NCBI GenBank assembly: GCA_026214975.1
Contig: JAOBSW010000332.1
Coordinates: 1 to 64,000 of the forward strand
Direction: 5' to 3'
From: Gentiana macrophylla
Lineage: Eukaryota > Streptophyta > Magnoliopsida > Gentianales > Gentianaceae
DNA length: 64,000 bases
A program made the translations under genes and the position numbers. This document shows, one piece after another, positions 25,445 through 34,725 of the stretch (positions are counted from its first letter, which is position 1; every line of letters starts with the position of its first letter). The notes beneath the pieces were generated by a model. That model had not been told where the DNA came from. It saw only the letters and a list, made by a program, of their open reading frames with translations, and did not search any database.

Positions 25445-26461
25445 CCTTAAATTCAGCTTCTAACTGCTCTAGACTTACCACACCATGATTATTCAAATTA
25501 TCAACCAGTCGCTCATACTCCGTTGCAACAGCCATGACTTGCTTTTCCATCAAATCATCGAAGTCATCAGACGTCTCCTCAATGGAAAAACCGGTTGGAG
25601 GACCAGAGGGTATTTGAATGGATTTGGAGACATTATAGCTTACCTCTTGATCACCAACACGGATCGTCACTCGCCCACCATTGCAGTCAATGAGGGCTCT
25701 AGCTGTAGACAAAAAGGGTCTTCCAAGAATCAGGGGGACATTTTCATCTTTTTCAATGTCCAGGACGTACCAGTCGACGGGAAAGGTAAACCTATCGATT
25801 TGAACTAGTACGTCTTTTAAGATTCCCGCTGCTTTCTTAGAAGATCTATCAGCGAATTGCAAATTCATGGTAGTGGGTTCTAGAAGATCAATTAAACCCA
25901 TTTGTTTGCACCTGAGACAATGGCATGAGGCTTATAGACGCGCACCAGGTCACACAAAGAGTTAGGGAAGACCAGGCCTCCCATTAACACTGTAAGCACG
26001 AACTTCCCAGGGTCACCTCTCTTGGTTGGTAAGTTTTCGTAATTGATTATTGAACAATCCTCCCCAATCAGCCTCTCCATGTCTGACAACTTCCTTTTCG
26101 AAGAAACAACATCCTTGATAAATTTTGTATACTTAGGCATTTCAACCAAGACCTCGGATAATGGAAGACTTACCTGAGTATTTTTCAAGAGATTCAGCAC
26201 CTTTTCATACTTCTTATCTTCACTCAAAGGGATGTTTCTCTTTCTTGGTGGAAGTGGAAGCTTTTTCAAGTCACTCTCAGAAAAGACTTTCTTTGAGGAT
26301 GAACTGATAGCTTTGTCTTCCAAATCCTTCCACCTTACTACCTTCTCATTCTTCTTACTCGTCAGGGGATCAGCCTCCTGACTTTCACTTGTTTCTTCAT
26401 TCCTCAGGGGATCATCCACCTGAGGACTTCCAGCTTTTTCACCTCTCAGGGGATCAGCCAC
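25383..26461 (-). pseudogene. E1 aspartic protease region, active site damaged
   Basis: Two overlapping frames (25892-26461 and 25383-25901) cover the gag-pol linker and the protease. The second shows NLQFADRS, the PVDWYVLDI strand and PLILGRPFL followed by ALIDCNGG, the C-terminal half of retroviral-type proteases. At the active site the sequence reads CDL and then loses register where E4 has CDSGAS. The D-S/T-G motif is therefore not intact here. A small deletion or an assembly error would both explain this. Confidence 0.8.
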
Positions 26462-26535
26462 CTGAGTATTCGTTTTCGGCCAAGGGGGGTGTAGGTGCTC
26501 AGCTTTCCCTCCTGCCTTATCAATGGCAGGAGGGG

Positions 26536-27282
26536 CTAGTGGTTTCCCTGGTGGGAAGGACCACTAACTTGGGTACCGCTTCTCAGATTCATCGTACTGG
26601 CCTCTTCTCTACCGTATGGAATTGAAGGTACGAGGTCAGTACACTGGCCATTGTTCAAGTCGGCTTGAGCAACTTGACCACCCTTTGGATTCTTCTCGGT
26701 GAAACTGGGCAGCTGCCCTGGCGGTCTAGAAGCTAACTGTTCAGCCAGTTGCCCGATTTGCCTCTCAAGGTTTTTGTTTGTACTCATCAGGAGTTGGATA
26801 CTTTTATTTTGCTCCTCCAACTTAGCTTCAAGATTGTTAGATTGGGAGGGGCCTTGAGAGTTTTGGAAATTTTGAGAGTAGGGCTGGCTGGGCCGACTTT
26901 GGAATTGAGAATTTGAATTGGAAGGCCAATTCTGATTGAATCTTTGACTAGGATTGGAAAAATTTGAGTTTTGGTTCTGATTAAAACCAGGGTTTCTATT
27001 GAAATTTTGATTCGAATTAAAATTCGAATTAGGATTGAAACTGGAAGATTGATTAAACCCGTGGTTTTGGAAATTATTCTGGCCAGAAACTTGATTAGAC
27101 CCTTGGTTGTTCTGGCCATAGAATGCATTCACTTCAGCATTCTGTCCGTTCATAGGACAGAATCGAGAAGTGTGCCCCATATTGTCACAGGTTTGACATG
27201 TGACCTTATTATACTGTCCATAATCATGAACAACATTCACTTGACAAGGTGCAGGGGGATTAAATTGACACTGGCCATTCAT
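26536..27282 (-). pseudogene. E1 gag C-terminal part with CCHC zinc knuckle
   Basis: This nucleocapsid-like part should bind element RNA. A CX2CX4HX4C knuckle (CQTCDNMGHTSRFC) lies at about 27154-27204. It is followed by a long low-complexity stretch rich in Asn, Gln, Phe, Ser and Pro, then LGQLAEQLASRPPGQLPS-like sequence usual for plant gypsy gag C-termini. It is out of frame with the gag N-terminal part by one shift near 27280. Confidence 0.85.
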
Positions 27283-28274
27283 ATGGCGGTCGACAAACGA
27301 TTTTCACGATCTGAACACGAGGGTTCTGTGGAAAAGAAGAAGTTTGATTTATCGGATTTGAAACTTGAGATGCTGCCATCCGCAGCCTGCGACATGGCGA
27401 TCAAACTTTGCATGTTTACCTCCTCTACCTTGGGAGGAGGAGGAGGTGCTTGAATTGCTTGATAAGAGGGGGCGTAGTTGTACTTTGCAATGTCCTCAAA
27501 CAGTGCCCATCCCTCATCAGGAGTTTTCTTCAGAAACGCCCCACCAGATGAACTATTGACCATGCCTTTTGTAAGCTCGGTCAATCCACTAAAGAAAGTG
27601 TTGACTTGCCTTTCTAGTGGCAATCCATGGTGGGGACACTTTATAAGCAGAGACTTGAATCTTTTCCAACACTCGAAAAAGGATTCATTCTCTTTCTGAT
27701 AGAAAGTGAATATCTCGTTCAAACATTGGGCAGTTTTGGAAAGTGGGAAATATTGACTCAAGAACTCCTTTTCGAGTTCTGCCCAAGTATTTATAGATTC
27801 AGCTGGGAGAGAGCTATACCACTCCTTAGCTTTGCCCTTCAACGAAAAAGGAAAGAGTTTCAGTTTGATGGCATCCTCACTTACTCCTTGGATGCGTGTG
27901 GTGCCGCATATCTCCAAGAATGTATGCAAGTGAGTGTGTGGATTTTCCGACTGAAACCCATGAAAGATTGATGCATGCTGCATCATCTGAATGAGGCCAG
28001 GCTTTAGCTCGAAGGTCTGAGCATTAATGGCCGGTAGGATGATAGCCGGGTTGACTGTGACCGCGCCAGGCATGGCGTAGTCTGCCAACGTACGTCTATC
28101 ATTAGCAGCCATTATTACAAAATCAGTGATTTCTTTGGCTAGCTGATCCTCAAGATCTTGCTCGGCTCTGTCTGCCAGAAACGCAGAACGGAAAATCCGC
28201 CTGTTTGGCCGGACTACGGTTCGCTCGGGGTCAGGGGTGTATAGTAACGGTCCCTTCTGACTCCGAGTTTGCAT
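27279..28274 (-). CDS. E1 gag capsid-like protein
   Basis: Gag forms the virus-like particle in which reverse transcription takes place. I chose Met at 28274 (MQTRSQKG) rather than the Met ten residues upstream because Athila-type gag proteins usually start that way and E4 has the same start. The core retains DAIKLKLFPFSLKGKAKEW, NTWAELEKEFLSQYFP, ESFFECWKRFKSLL and CPHHGLP, the retrotransposon gag blocks. The frame ends at a stop near 27279, where the zinc-knuckle part continues in another frame, so the protein is truncated relative to the family. Confidence 0.9.
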   Translation of the reverse strand: MQTRSQKGPLLYTPDPERTVVRPNRRIFRSAFLADRAEQDLEDQLAKEITDFVIMAANDRRTLADYAMPGAVTVNPAIILPAINAQTFELKPGLIQMMQHASIFHGFQSENPHTHLHTFLEICGTTRIQGVSEDAIKLKLFPFSLKGKAKEWYSSLPAESINTWAELEKEFLSQYFPLSKTAQCLNEIFTFYQKENESFFECWKRFKSLLIKCPHHGLPLERQVNTFFSGLTELTKGMVNSSSGGAFLKKTPDEGWALFEDIAKYNYAPSYQAIQAPPPPPKVEEVNMQSLIAMSQAADGSISSFKSDKSNFFFSTEPSCSDRENRLSTAI

Positions 28275-28412
28275 AAACCAAAACCAAAAACAAGATGTCC
28301 GCACGAATTTCTTACAAAGGCTACAATAAACTCTAAAGTAAAAAAAAAAACGTAAATAAAACAGAAAAAGAGACTATAATACAGAACAGAACAGAGAACA
28401 GAAAAAAAAAAT

Positions 28413-28945
28413 TATGTTGCTCGGTCGACCGAAGGTGTGCACTCGGTCGACCGAGTGCTTCTCCCTTTTTTTTTTTTGATTTTCTGTCTCGGCTCTGTTC
28501 CCAGATGATTTTTTCGTGTTCTGTGCTGCCGCTGAATCCGTCCTTTTATAACCTTTTAGCCGACTTAGGGTAATTATTACCTTTTTTCTTTTCTTTTTTA
28601 AATAAGAGAAAACCTAAACCTTAAAAATAATAATAATCCCTAATTTGCCCTTCTCTTCAATCTTTAAAGAAATTGCTGCTTTAAACTCCTCCAGCTCGGC
28701 TCTTACTCGACCCATGATATATTTGTGTACCTTCAACCATAAAAACGTGCAAAGTGTAACATCACATATATAAATAGATAATTGCTAATAAAATCACATA
28801 AATAACCCGACTTTGCACTTCAATAATTTCAGCTTCATTCTTTCGATAATTCCATTAAACACTTAATTTTCTATAAAAATTAATAAAATACAAAGGAATT
28901 CGTTACGAAATAAAGTAATATTAACCGTAAAAATCATCATAAACA
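28413..28945 (-). repeat. E1 5' LTR remnant
   Basis: Matches only the outer part of the 3' LTR (20146-20656). The other 850 bp, the primer-binding site and most of the leader are gone. The break lies in an A-rich run in both partners, which suggests deletion by microhomology. It carries the TATA box at 28543-28550 and a perfect 20-bp palindrome at 28439-28458 (arms GCACTCGGTC and GACCGAGTGC). Region 28275-28412 is A-rich leader with no other feature. Confidence 0.9.
28543..28550 (-). promoter_or_regulatory. TATA box of the E1 5' LTR
   Basis: Minus-strand TATAAAAG, in the same context as in the 3' LTR. Because the LTR is cut about 130 bp downstream, it can only drive transcription into the truncated leader. 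Confidence 0.55.
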
Positions 28946-28950
28946 CTTGC
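28946..28950. other. Target site duplication CTTGC, right copy
   Basis: Directly follows the E1 LTR end CATAAACA and repeats 19294-19298. Confidence 0.9.
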
Positions 28951-29014
28951 TATAACAGCTAGTATGGCCATCTTCAAAACATAATAAAATGTTCCTAACA
29001 ATTTCCCCCTTTTT
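28951..29014 (-). repeat. SIRE-type 3' LTR, inner end, with polypurine tract
   Basis: 28951-29000 completes the LTR interrupted at 19298; on the minus strand it begins TGTTAGGAACA. Directly upstream in element orientation lies the purine tract AAAAAGGGGGAAAT (29001-29014) with GGCATCATC before it, a combination I associate with SIRE/Maximus elements. Confidence 0.75.
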
Positions 29015-29151
29015 GATGATGCCAAAACCCTCATAAGCCTGAACATAAGTAATCAAATTTTTTCATAATAAACAACTGAATAAAAACTTTAGCAATTTTA
29101 TTCATCCATCATAGGGTAATAAGTTCTAAGACTTTATTCAAGTGTTACAAA

Positions 29152-30484
29152 CTATATTTTGCTCAATTCAGCCTTGTACCTTTTGAATTTTGTAGTCTGA
29201 ACCTCTTCCATGTCTTTCCAATCAATTTCTAGAAACTTCCACTTCCAGTAAGCCCAAGCTGTGTATTCAGATACACATTGGAAAACTCTTTTGGCAAAAA
29301 GTCTGTTGAAATCAGGCATGGTCTCATTTGCCTTAGGTTCTCCAAAATATTTTTCAAGTCTTTCCCTAGCCTCAGCAATATGTGAATCTGCAAACTTGAG
29401 ACATTTGTAGAGACTCCACTGTTCCTCTTTCTCCATTCTCCCCATAGGATTGAAGAATTTTGCCATATATTTGAAATCTTCTTGTTGTTCAGCTGGCAAG
29501 TCTTCTGGTCCTTTTTGCAGATAGTGGTATGGCTGAGCTTGGTTTGTTGTTGGTTTGTTTGAGAAGTGCAAATTCTCTTTTGACTTCATTGTAGAGTTTG
29601 GCCATATCAGTTCTCATCCTTTCATCCTGATAGCTTAGCCAATCAGCCCAAGCTTCATCTTGTGAGGAGTGAGGATAAAGTCCTTCTTGTACTCTGAAAA
29701 ATTCTCTTACATGGTCCAGTACATCTGCATCATATTCTGCTTTGCTTTGGTGACCAGTGTAAGTTTTGTGCTCACCAGTATATTTGGAGCTGCTGCTACC
29801 TCTGCTGGTGTTTCCTCGGTCTTGAGTCTGTGTTGGTCGACAGATCCTCTTTCTTCGACTAGATCCAGGCCTTTCTTTGTCTGCCGGACTGTCTCTATCA
29901 TCATCTCTTCTTTGCATAGGGTGAGAAATCCAATGCAGGTTCCTTTAGGGCCTTTTCCTTTCTTCTCCGACCGCTTCTTCTTTGTTCTTCCGCTTCATTT
30001 CTCGATTCTTATTTCTCTGTCTCTTGCTCTCGGTTGTTCCTCGGTGAAATTTGGAGGTCGATTGTTGATCCTTCAGCTTATCCAGTTTCCCCCTTTTGGC
30101 AAAGATCATCCCTTTCTTTGGAGTAGGATGCTATTGGTAGCCTCTGCCGTGTCCAATTAGAGAATCAAGTTTTGATTCAATAGATGTGAATCTTTTGTTA
30201 TGATCATTCAATTTCTCATTGACACTCCTAAGTCTAGTGCCAAAAGCTACTGCCAGTGATTTGTTTTCTTGGGAAATGTGTTGCCTGAGGCCTGCAAGAC
30301 TGTTAGTGATATTGATGTTGAGTTGCTTCATCAGATCTCCTTGTTGTTGAACAACAATATTTTGTGCATCAATGTATTCTGCAATGGCCTGAAACTTGTT
30401 TTCAATGGAGGAGCTTTTGTCATTAAAAGCTGAAGTCATGGATCTGAGATACATTGATTGCTGTTCCAATTCTTCAGCCAGCAA
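29152..30484 (-). pseudogene. Remnant of the SIRE-type 3' open reading frame
   Basis: Three minus-strand frames in order: 30484-30131 (117 aa, heptad-like, rich in Gln, Leu, Asn, probably coiled coil), 29917-29489 (142 aa, Arg/Ser/Asp-rich start, then HVREFFRVQEG and DEAWADWLSYQ) and 29589-29152 (145 aa, with EQWSLYKCLKFADSH and YTAWAYWKWKFLEIDW). The position between pol and the polypurine tract fits the extra (env-like) ORF of SIRE elements, but I do not recognise a conserved domain. The breaks between frames mean it is not expressed as one protein. 30485-30596 continues this region without further features. Confidence 0.5.
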
Positions 30485-30596
30485 GTCTGCCGCTTTCTCA
30501 AAAGTTTCATTTGTAATGCCAGTGTTCAGCTGAGAGAGTCTGTGCCTTGTTTCAGCTGTTTCTGGATCCGTTTGCTATCCCTTGTCTTGATGTTGA

Positions 30597-32550
30597 GTGA
30601 ACTGCACGTGGAACTTACACGGGAGCCGAAGGTTATGGCCAAAATACTAGCACGGGTCCACCGAACCACCGAATGGGGTCATGCATAAATCCACCGACAT
30701 CCCCGATGTAGAAAATCCACGAGAAGCACACCACGTCTTTGGCATCGGAAAGGGCTTTCCAGAATGGTGAACTGCACCTGGAACAGACACAGGAGCCGAA
30801 GGTTATGGCCAAAATACTAGCATGGGTCCACCGAACCACCAAATAGGGTCTTGCACAAATCCACCGACATCCCCGAGGTACCGACGAACCACAGAAAATC
30901 CCCAAGAAGCACACCACGTCGTTGGCATCGGAAAGGGCTTTCCAGAATGGTGAACTAAACGTGGAACAGACACGGGAGCTGAATGTTATGGCCAAAATAC
31001 TAGCACGGGTCCACCGAACCACCGAATGGGGTCATGCACAAATCCACCGACATCCCCGAGGTAGAAAATCCATGAGAAGCACACCACGTCGTTGGTCTCG
31101 GAAAGCGCTTTGCAGAATGGTGAACTGCACGTGGAACGGACACGGGAGCCGAAGGTTATGGCCAAAATACTAGTATGGGTCCACCGAACCATTGAATGGG
31201 GTCATGCACAAATCCACCGACATCCCCGAGGTACCGACGAATCATAGAAAATCCCCGAGAAGCACACCACGTCGTTGGCATCGGATAGGGCTTTCCAGAA
31301 TGGTGAACTGCATGTGGAACGGAGACGGGAGCCGAAGGTTATGGCCAAAATACTAGCACGGGTCCACCAAACCACCGAATGTGGTCATGCACAAATCCAC
31401 CGACATCCCCGAGGTAGAAAATCCGTGAGAAGCGCACCATGTCGGTGGCATCGGAAATGGCTTTCCAGAATGGTGAACTGCACGTGGAACGGACACGTGA
31501 GCCGAAGGTTATGGCCAAAATAGTAGCGCGGGTACACCGAACCACTGAATGGGGTCATGCACAAATCCACCGACATCCCTGAGGTACCGATGAACCACAG
31601 AAAATCCCCGAGAAGCACACCACATTGTTGGCATCAGAAAGGGCTTTCCAGAATGTTGAATTGCATGTGGAACGGACACGAGAGCCGAAGGTTATGGCCA
31701 AAATACTAGCACGGTTCCATCGAACCACCGAATGGTGTCATGCACAAATCCACCGACATCCCGAGGTACAGACGAACCACAGGAAATCCCCGAGAAGCAA
31801 ACCACGTCGTTGGCATCGGAAAGGGCTTTCCAGAATGGTGAACTGAACGTGGAACAGACACGGGAGCCGAAGGTTATGGCCAAAATACTAGCACGGGTCC
31901 ACCGAACCTCCGAATGGGGTCATGCACAAATCCACCGACATCTCTGTGGTAGAAAATCCCCGAGAAGCTCACTACATCGTTGGCATCGGAAAGGGCTTTC
32001 CAGAATGGTGAACTACATGTGGAACGGACACGGGAGCCGAAGGTTTTGGCCAAAATACTAGCACGGGTCCACCGAACAATCGAATGCGGTCATGCACAAA
32101 TCCACCGACATCCCCGAGGTACCTACAAACCACAGAAAATCCCCGAGAAGCACACCACGTCGTTGGCATCGGAATGGGCTTTCCAGAATGGTGAACTGCA
32201 CGTGAAACGGACACGGGAACCGAAGGTTATGGCCAAAATACTAGCACGGGTCCACCGTACCACCGAATGGGGTCATGCACAAATCCACCGACATCCCCGA
32301 GGTAGAATATCCCCAAGAAGTGCACCACGCCGTTTCCATCGGAAAGGGCTTTCCAGAATGGTGAACTGTACGTCGAACGGACACGGGAGAAGAATGTTAT
32401 GGCTAAAATACTAGCACGGGTCCACCGAACCACCGAATGGGGTCATGCACAAATCCACCGACATCCCCGATGTAGAAAATCCCCGAGAAGTGCACCACGT
32501 CGTTGGCATCGGAAAGGACTTTCCATAATGGTGAACTGCACGTGGAACGG
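30597..32550. repeat. Satellite block B, 353-bp dimeric unit
   Basis: The landmark ACGTCGTTGG (with variants) lies at 30916, 31086, 31269, 31439, 31622, 31804, 31974, 32157, 32327 and 32497. Spacing alternates 170 and 183 bp with two exceptions (182 at 31622-31804; 170 twice at the end). The 170-bp form has GAGGTAGAAAATCC and the 183-bp form GAGGTACCGACGAACCACAG. The block starts in mid-monomer at the SIRE truncation point and stops at GTGGAACGG where E3 is inserted. Confidence 0.95.
32546..32550. other. Target site duplication AACGG of E3, left copy
   Basis: Last five bases of satellite before TGTTAAGGGC; repeated at 37785-37789 directly after CTCCAACA, where the satellite monomer continues with ACACGGGAG. 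Confidence 0.95.
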
Positions 32551-33138
32551 TGTTAAGGGCTAAATTATAGTGATTTTTACATATATTTTCTATATCAGTT
32601 TCCCCTACATTCGTATGATTTCCATAGAAATCGAGCTTTATATTGAAATATTGAGTAAATGATGTTTTTAATAGTTAAATTGCAAAACGTAACGAATTAT
32701 GTGCTTAAATTATGATTTTATATTATTTTGGAAATATGTTACACTTTGGTATGTTTTGATCCTTGTGTAGATACTCATTGATGATGGAAAAGATGATCCT
32801 AAAGAGCTAATTTGAGATGAGAGAGGATCAATCAAAGATATGGAAGAATAAAGGAGATAAGGAAAGAAATCAATGAAGATAAAGATGGAAATATCAAGAT
32901 TTTCGGCGGATGGTGGCGCCCAAGATTAACGAGCAGCGTCGGATCGTAGGCGGCGTTTGAAAATCTGAACCGGCGTCGTAATCGTAATTCACATTCGAGA
33001 GAGTTCAGACGTTGGTCGAATCAACTGGCGTCGATCTCCGTCAAGCATCACGGGCGGGCGTCGGTTGAGTGAAAGGCGTCCACCGCCGTTTTGCTTTGAA
33101 ACCGACTTAGGTTACTATAGCGACCGCCTCTGTTTTCT

Positions 33139-33146
33139 ATTTAAAG
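33139..33146 (+). promoter_or_regulatory. TATA-like box of the E3 5' LTR
   Basis: TATTTAAA. The same box is at 36834-36841 in the 3' LTR. It lies about 96 nt upstream of the TCACCCGAG hairpin. Confidence 0.5.
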
Positions 33147-33234
33147 CACAAAGCAGCCCCAAACCCTAATTCATTTGAAATTTCTTCACATCAAAAGAGA
33201 GCTAGTGACCGCATCTTGAGAGTTTGAAGGCCGG

Positions 33235-33259
33235 TCACCCGAGCCTTGTGCTCGGGTGA
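33235..33259 (+). other. LTR hairpin (R region) of E3, 5' copy
   Basis: TCACCCGAG and CTCGGGTGA pair perfectly around the 7-nt loop CCTTGTG. Identical copies stand at 36929-36953 (E3 3' LTR), 52683-52707 and 57239-57263 (E5 LTRs). Its place about 100 nt after the TATA box puts it in the presumed start of the transcript. Confidence 0.75.
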
Positions 33260-33394
33260 ACCGAGGTTAGATTAGGGGTAGTTTTGCATGTTTTTGTTTC
33301 CATCTTTTCTTGTTCCTACATTGATTAGGGGGCATCTAGGGTTGATTTATCTGACTTCAAGTTTTTAACGATCAAATTTTTGGAAAAAAGGGAT

Positions 33395-33600
33395 AGTTTT
33401 AGCACTCGTTACTATTTTGGCCATAACTTTCGGCTCGAGTGTCGGATTGGCGCGTAGGACCCCAATTCGGAAAGCTCGTTCCGACGCCGACGACAAGGTG
33501 GAAAGCCAAAGGCCGTCCGACACCGTTTTCGAGGTCAAAATCCACTGGTTTACCTTCAATTTTGGGCTCAGAAGATTTCAACACGTTTTTCCCCCCCTTT
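33395..33600 (-). repeat. Satellite-like segment in the E3 leader
   Basis: Read on the minus strand, the segment contains GTCGTCGGCGTCGGAA, GAGCTTTCC, CGACACTCGAGCCGAAAG and TTATGGCCAAAATA in this order and spacing. The satellite has GTCGTTGGCATCGGAA, GGGCTTTCC, GGACACGGGAGCCGAAGG and TTATGGCCAAAATA. The match runs about 90 bp with one side more diverged. The same leader segment occurs in E4 at about 49110-49320. The satellite plus strand corresponds to the antisense strand of the element in both. Confidence 0.85.
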
Positions 33601-34221
33601 CTAGTGTTTTCATGTTTTAAATTTTTCGTAGTTTAGGTTTAGGATTCTGTTTCCGTATCTTTTTAGGTATTTTTATCAATAAAAGTAGCGTGAATTAAAT
33701 TGAGAGTTTTTATTTTTGCCGTGTTTCGATGACCGGTAGGTTAAGAATGTGCAAAAAGTTTTTTTACTCAATTTATGAAACGTGAAGTATATGTTGGTGT
33801 GTTTTCTAATCTAATCTTTTGTGCTAAAAGTTATCGGTATTTGTTGAGTTGTTAATCTGAATTGCTATGAGTTTAAGATGTTAGTCTAGGGTTTGCGGTT
33901 GCGTTTACTAAGTTGCGAGTTCTTTGTGTCGAAGAAGGCGGACAGGCGTTCTGGTGAACGCCCGTTTGAAAATCGTAACGACGTTTGAAATTCGTAGCGC
34001 GACGTTCAAAGGGTTGACGAGCGCCCAACCCTACGCCTGTGTTCCAAAGTTTTTATTTATTCGATTTTTAATGCTTTATTTGACTTGGATGTTTTTAATC
34101 TGAGCTTCTGTGGCTGATTAATTTTACATAGATGTCCTGAACTTATATGTTTGTACCTTTCCATCTATGAATCCATGTTAGATAATTGATCTTATTCCTT
34201 ATACATGATTCATCTATTCAA
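33601..34221 (+). other. E3 leader / internal non-coding region with GC-rich palindromes
   Basis: From about 33680 it matches E5 from about 53620 (ATAAAAGTAGCG, GAGAGTTTTTATTTTT, CCGTGTTTCGATGACC). 33935-34035 holds several CG-rich GAACG/CGTTC-type half sites. No reading frame of note. Confidence 0.65.
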
Positions 34222-34725
34222 GTTATAGTCACTGTCGGTTCTCATACGCTATAACTGGTCTTATTAATTAGTAGCTAATGTCGGTTTCCGTATGCTACAT
34301 ACCGCTGTGATGAATCTTTTAAGCTTTGAGACTTATGTGCTTCCTTGTTATTTTTATAACTCATTTGGGTAGTAACTGTCGGTTCTCCGTTGCTACCATC
34401 GGTTACTTATGAGTTATATCTGTTTAGTATAGCTAATTGTTGGTTTCCATAATGCTATCACCTTTGACGAGTCTTAAAGCGTCGTACACTTGCATGTAAT
34501 GAACAACACCATCGTTTATCGTAACTTTGTCATTATTTGGTGAGGCGTTTATTTTATACATGTCGTGTTGCAAATGAGTGGGCTAGTTTTCTTTTTTATT
34601 TTCTTTTATTTTTGCATATCACTTAGATGCATATCATTTAGTTGCATATCATCTAGTTGCATTGTTTTAGTATTTTTCTTTTATTTTTCTTGAGTGTAGT
34701 TAACTGTCGGTTTCCGTAATACTAC
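34222..34725 (+). other. E3 five-hairpin region with covarying stems
   Basis: Five stem-loops share a core TGTCGGTTTCCGTA-like loop, but the outer stems differ and stay paired. H1 34222-34255 GTTATAG/CTATAAC; H2 34271-34298 GTAGC/GCTAC; H3 34368-34397 GGTAG/CTACC, itself enclosed by TATAACTCAT/ATGAGTTATA (34355-34418); H4 34429-34458 ATAGC/GCTAT; H5 34696-34725 GTAGT/ACTAC. The inner stem is CGG/CCG in H2 and H5 but TGG/CCA in H4. The same set occurs in E5. Function unknown; an RNA role such as packaging or dimerisation is inference. Confidence 0.75.

Larger units (their letters stand above)
19299..28945 (-). mobile_element. Athila-type Ty3/gypsy retrotransposon E1, nested in the SIRE LTR
   Basis: 9.65 kb, bounded by CTTGC duplications. 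On the minus strand the order is 5' LTR remnant, gag, CCHC zinc knuckle, protease, reverse transcriptase, RNase H, integrase, non-coding 3' region, polypurine tract, 3' LTR. This is the Ty3/gypsy gene order, and the RT and IN motifs are those of the Athila branch. No env-like reading frame is seen between integrase and the 3' LTR. The primer-binding site and the inner part of the 5' LTR are deleted, and pol is frameshifted in several places, so the copy is not autonomous. The nesting shows that it is younger than the SIRE element. Confidence 0.95.
17944..30596 (-). mobile_element. SIRE-type Ty1/copia retrotransposon, 3' end only, split by a nested Athila element
   Basis: The part that belongs to this element is 17944-19298 plus 28951-29000 (3' LTR) and 29001-30596 (internal 3' end). 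Read on the minus strand: a broken 3' open reading frame with a coiled-coil-like stretch, a polypurine tract, then an LTR starting TGTTAGGAAC and ending GGGACCAACA. LTR start, polypurine tract and the GGGGGTGAATGA-like LTR end resemble SIRE/Maximus elements from memory; no pol is present to confirm the family. The element begins abruptly in satellite DNA at about 30597, so gag, pol and the 5' LTR are missing. A target duplication cannot be tested because one end is lost. Confidence 0.75.
32551..33392 (+). repeat. E3 5' LTR, 3' part missing
   Basis: Matches the 3' LTR from 36252 up to roughly the segment after GAGGTTAGATTAGG, with increasing divergence, and then stops near 33392. The last 750 bp or so of the LTR and the primer-binding site are absent. 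It contains TATTTAAA at 33139-33146 and a 9-bp hairpin at 33235-33259. Confidence 0.8.
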
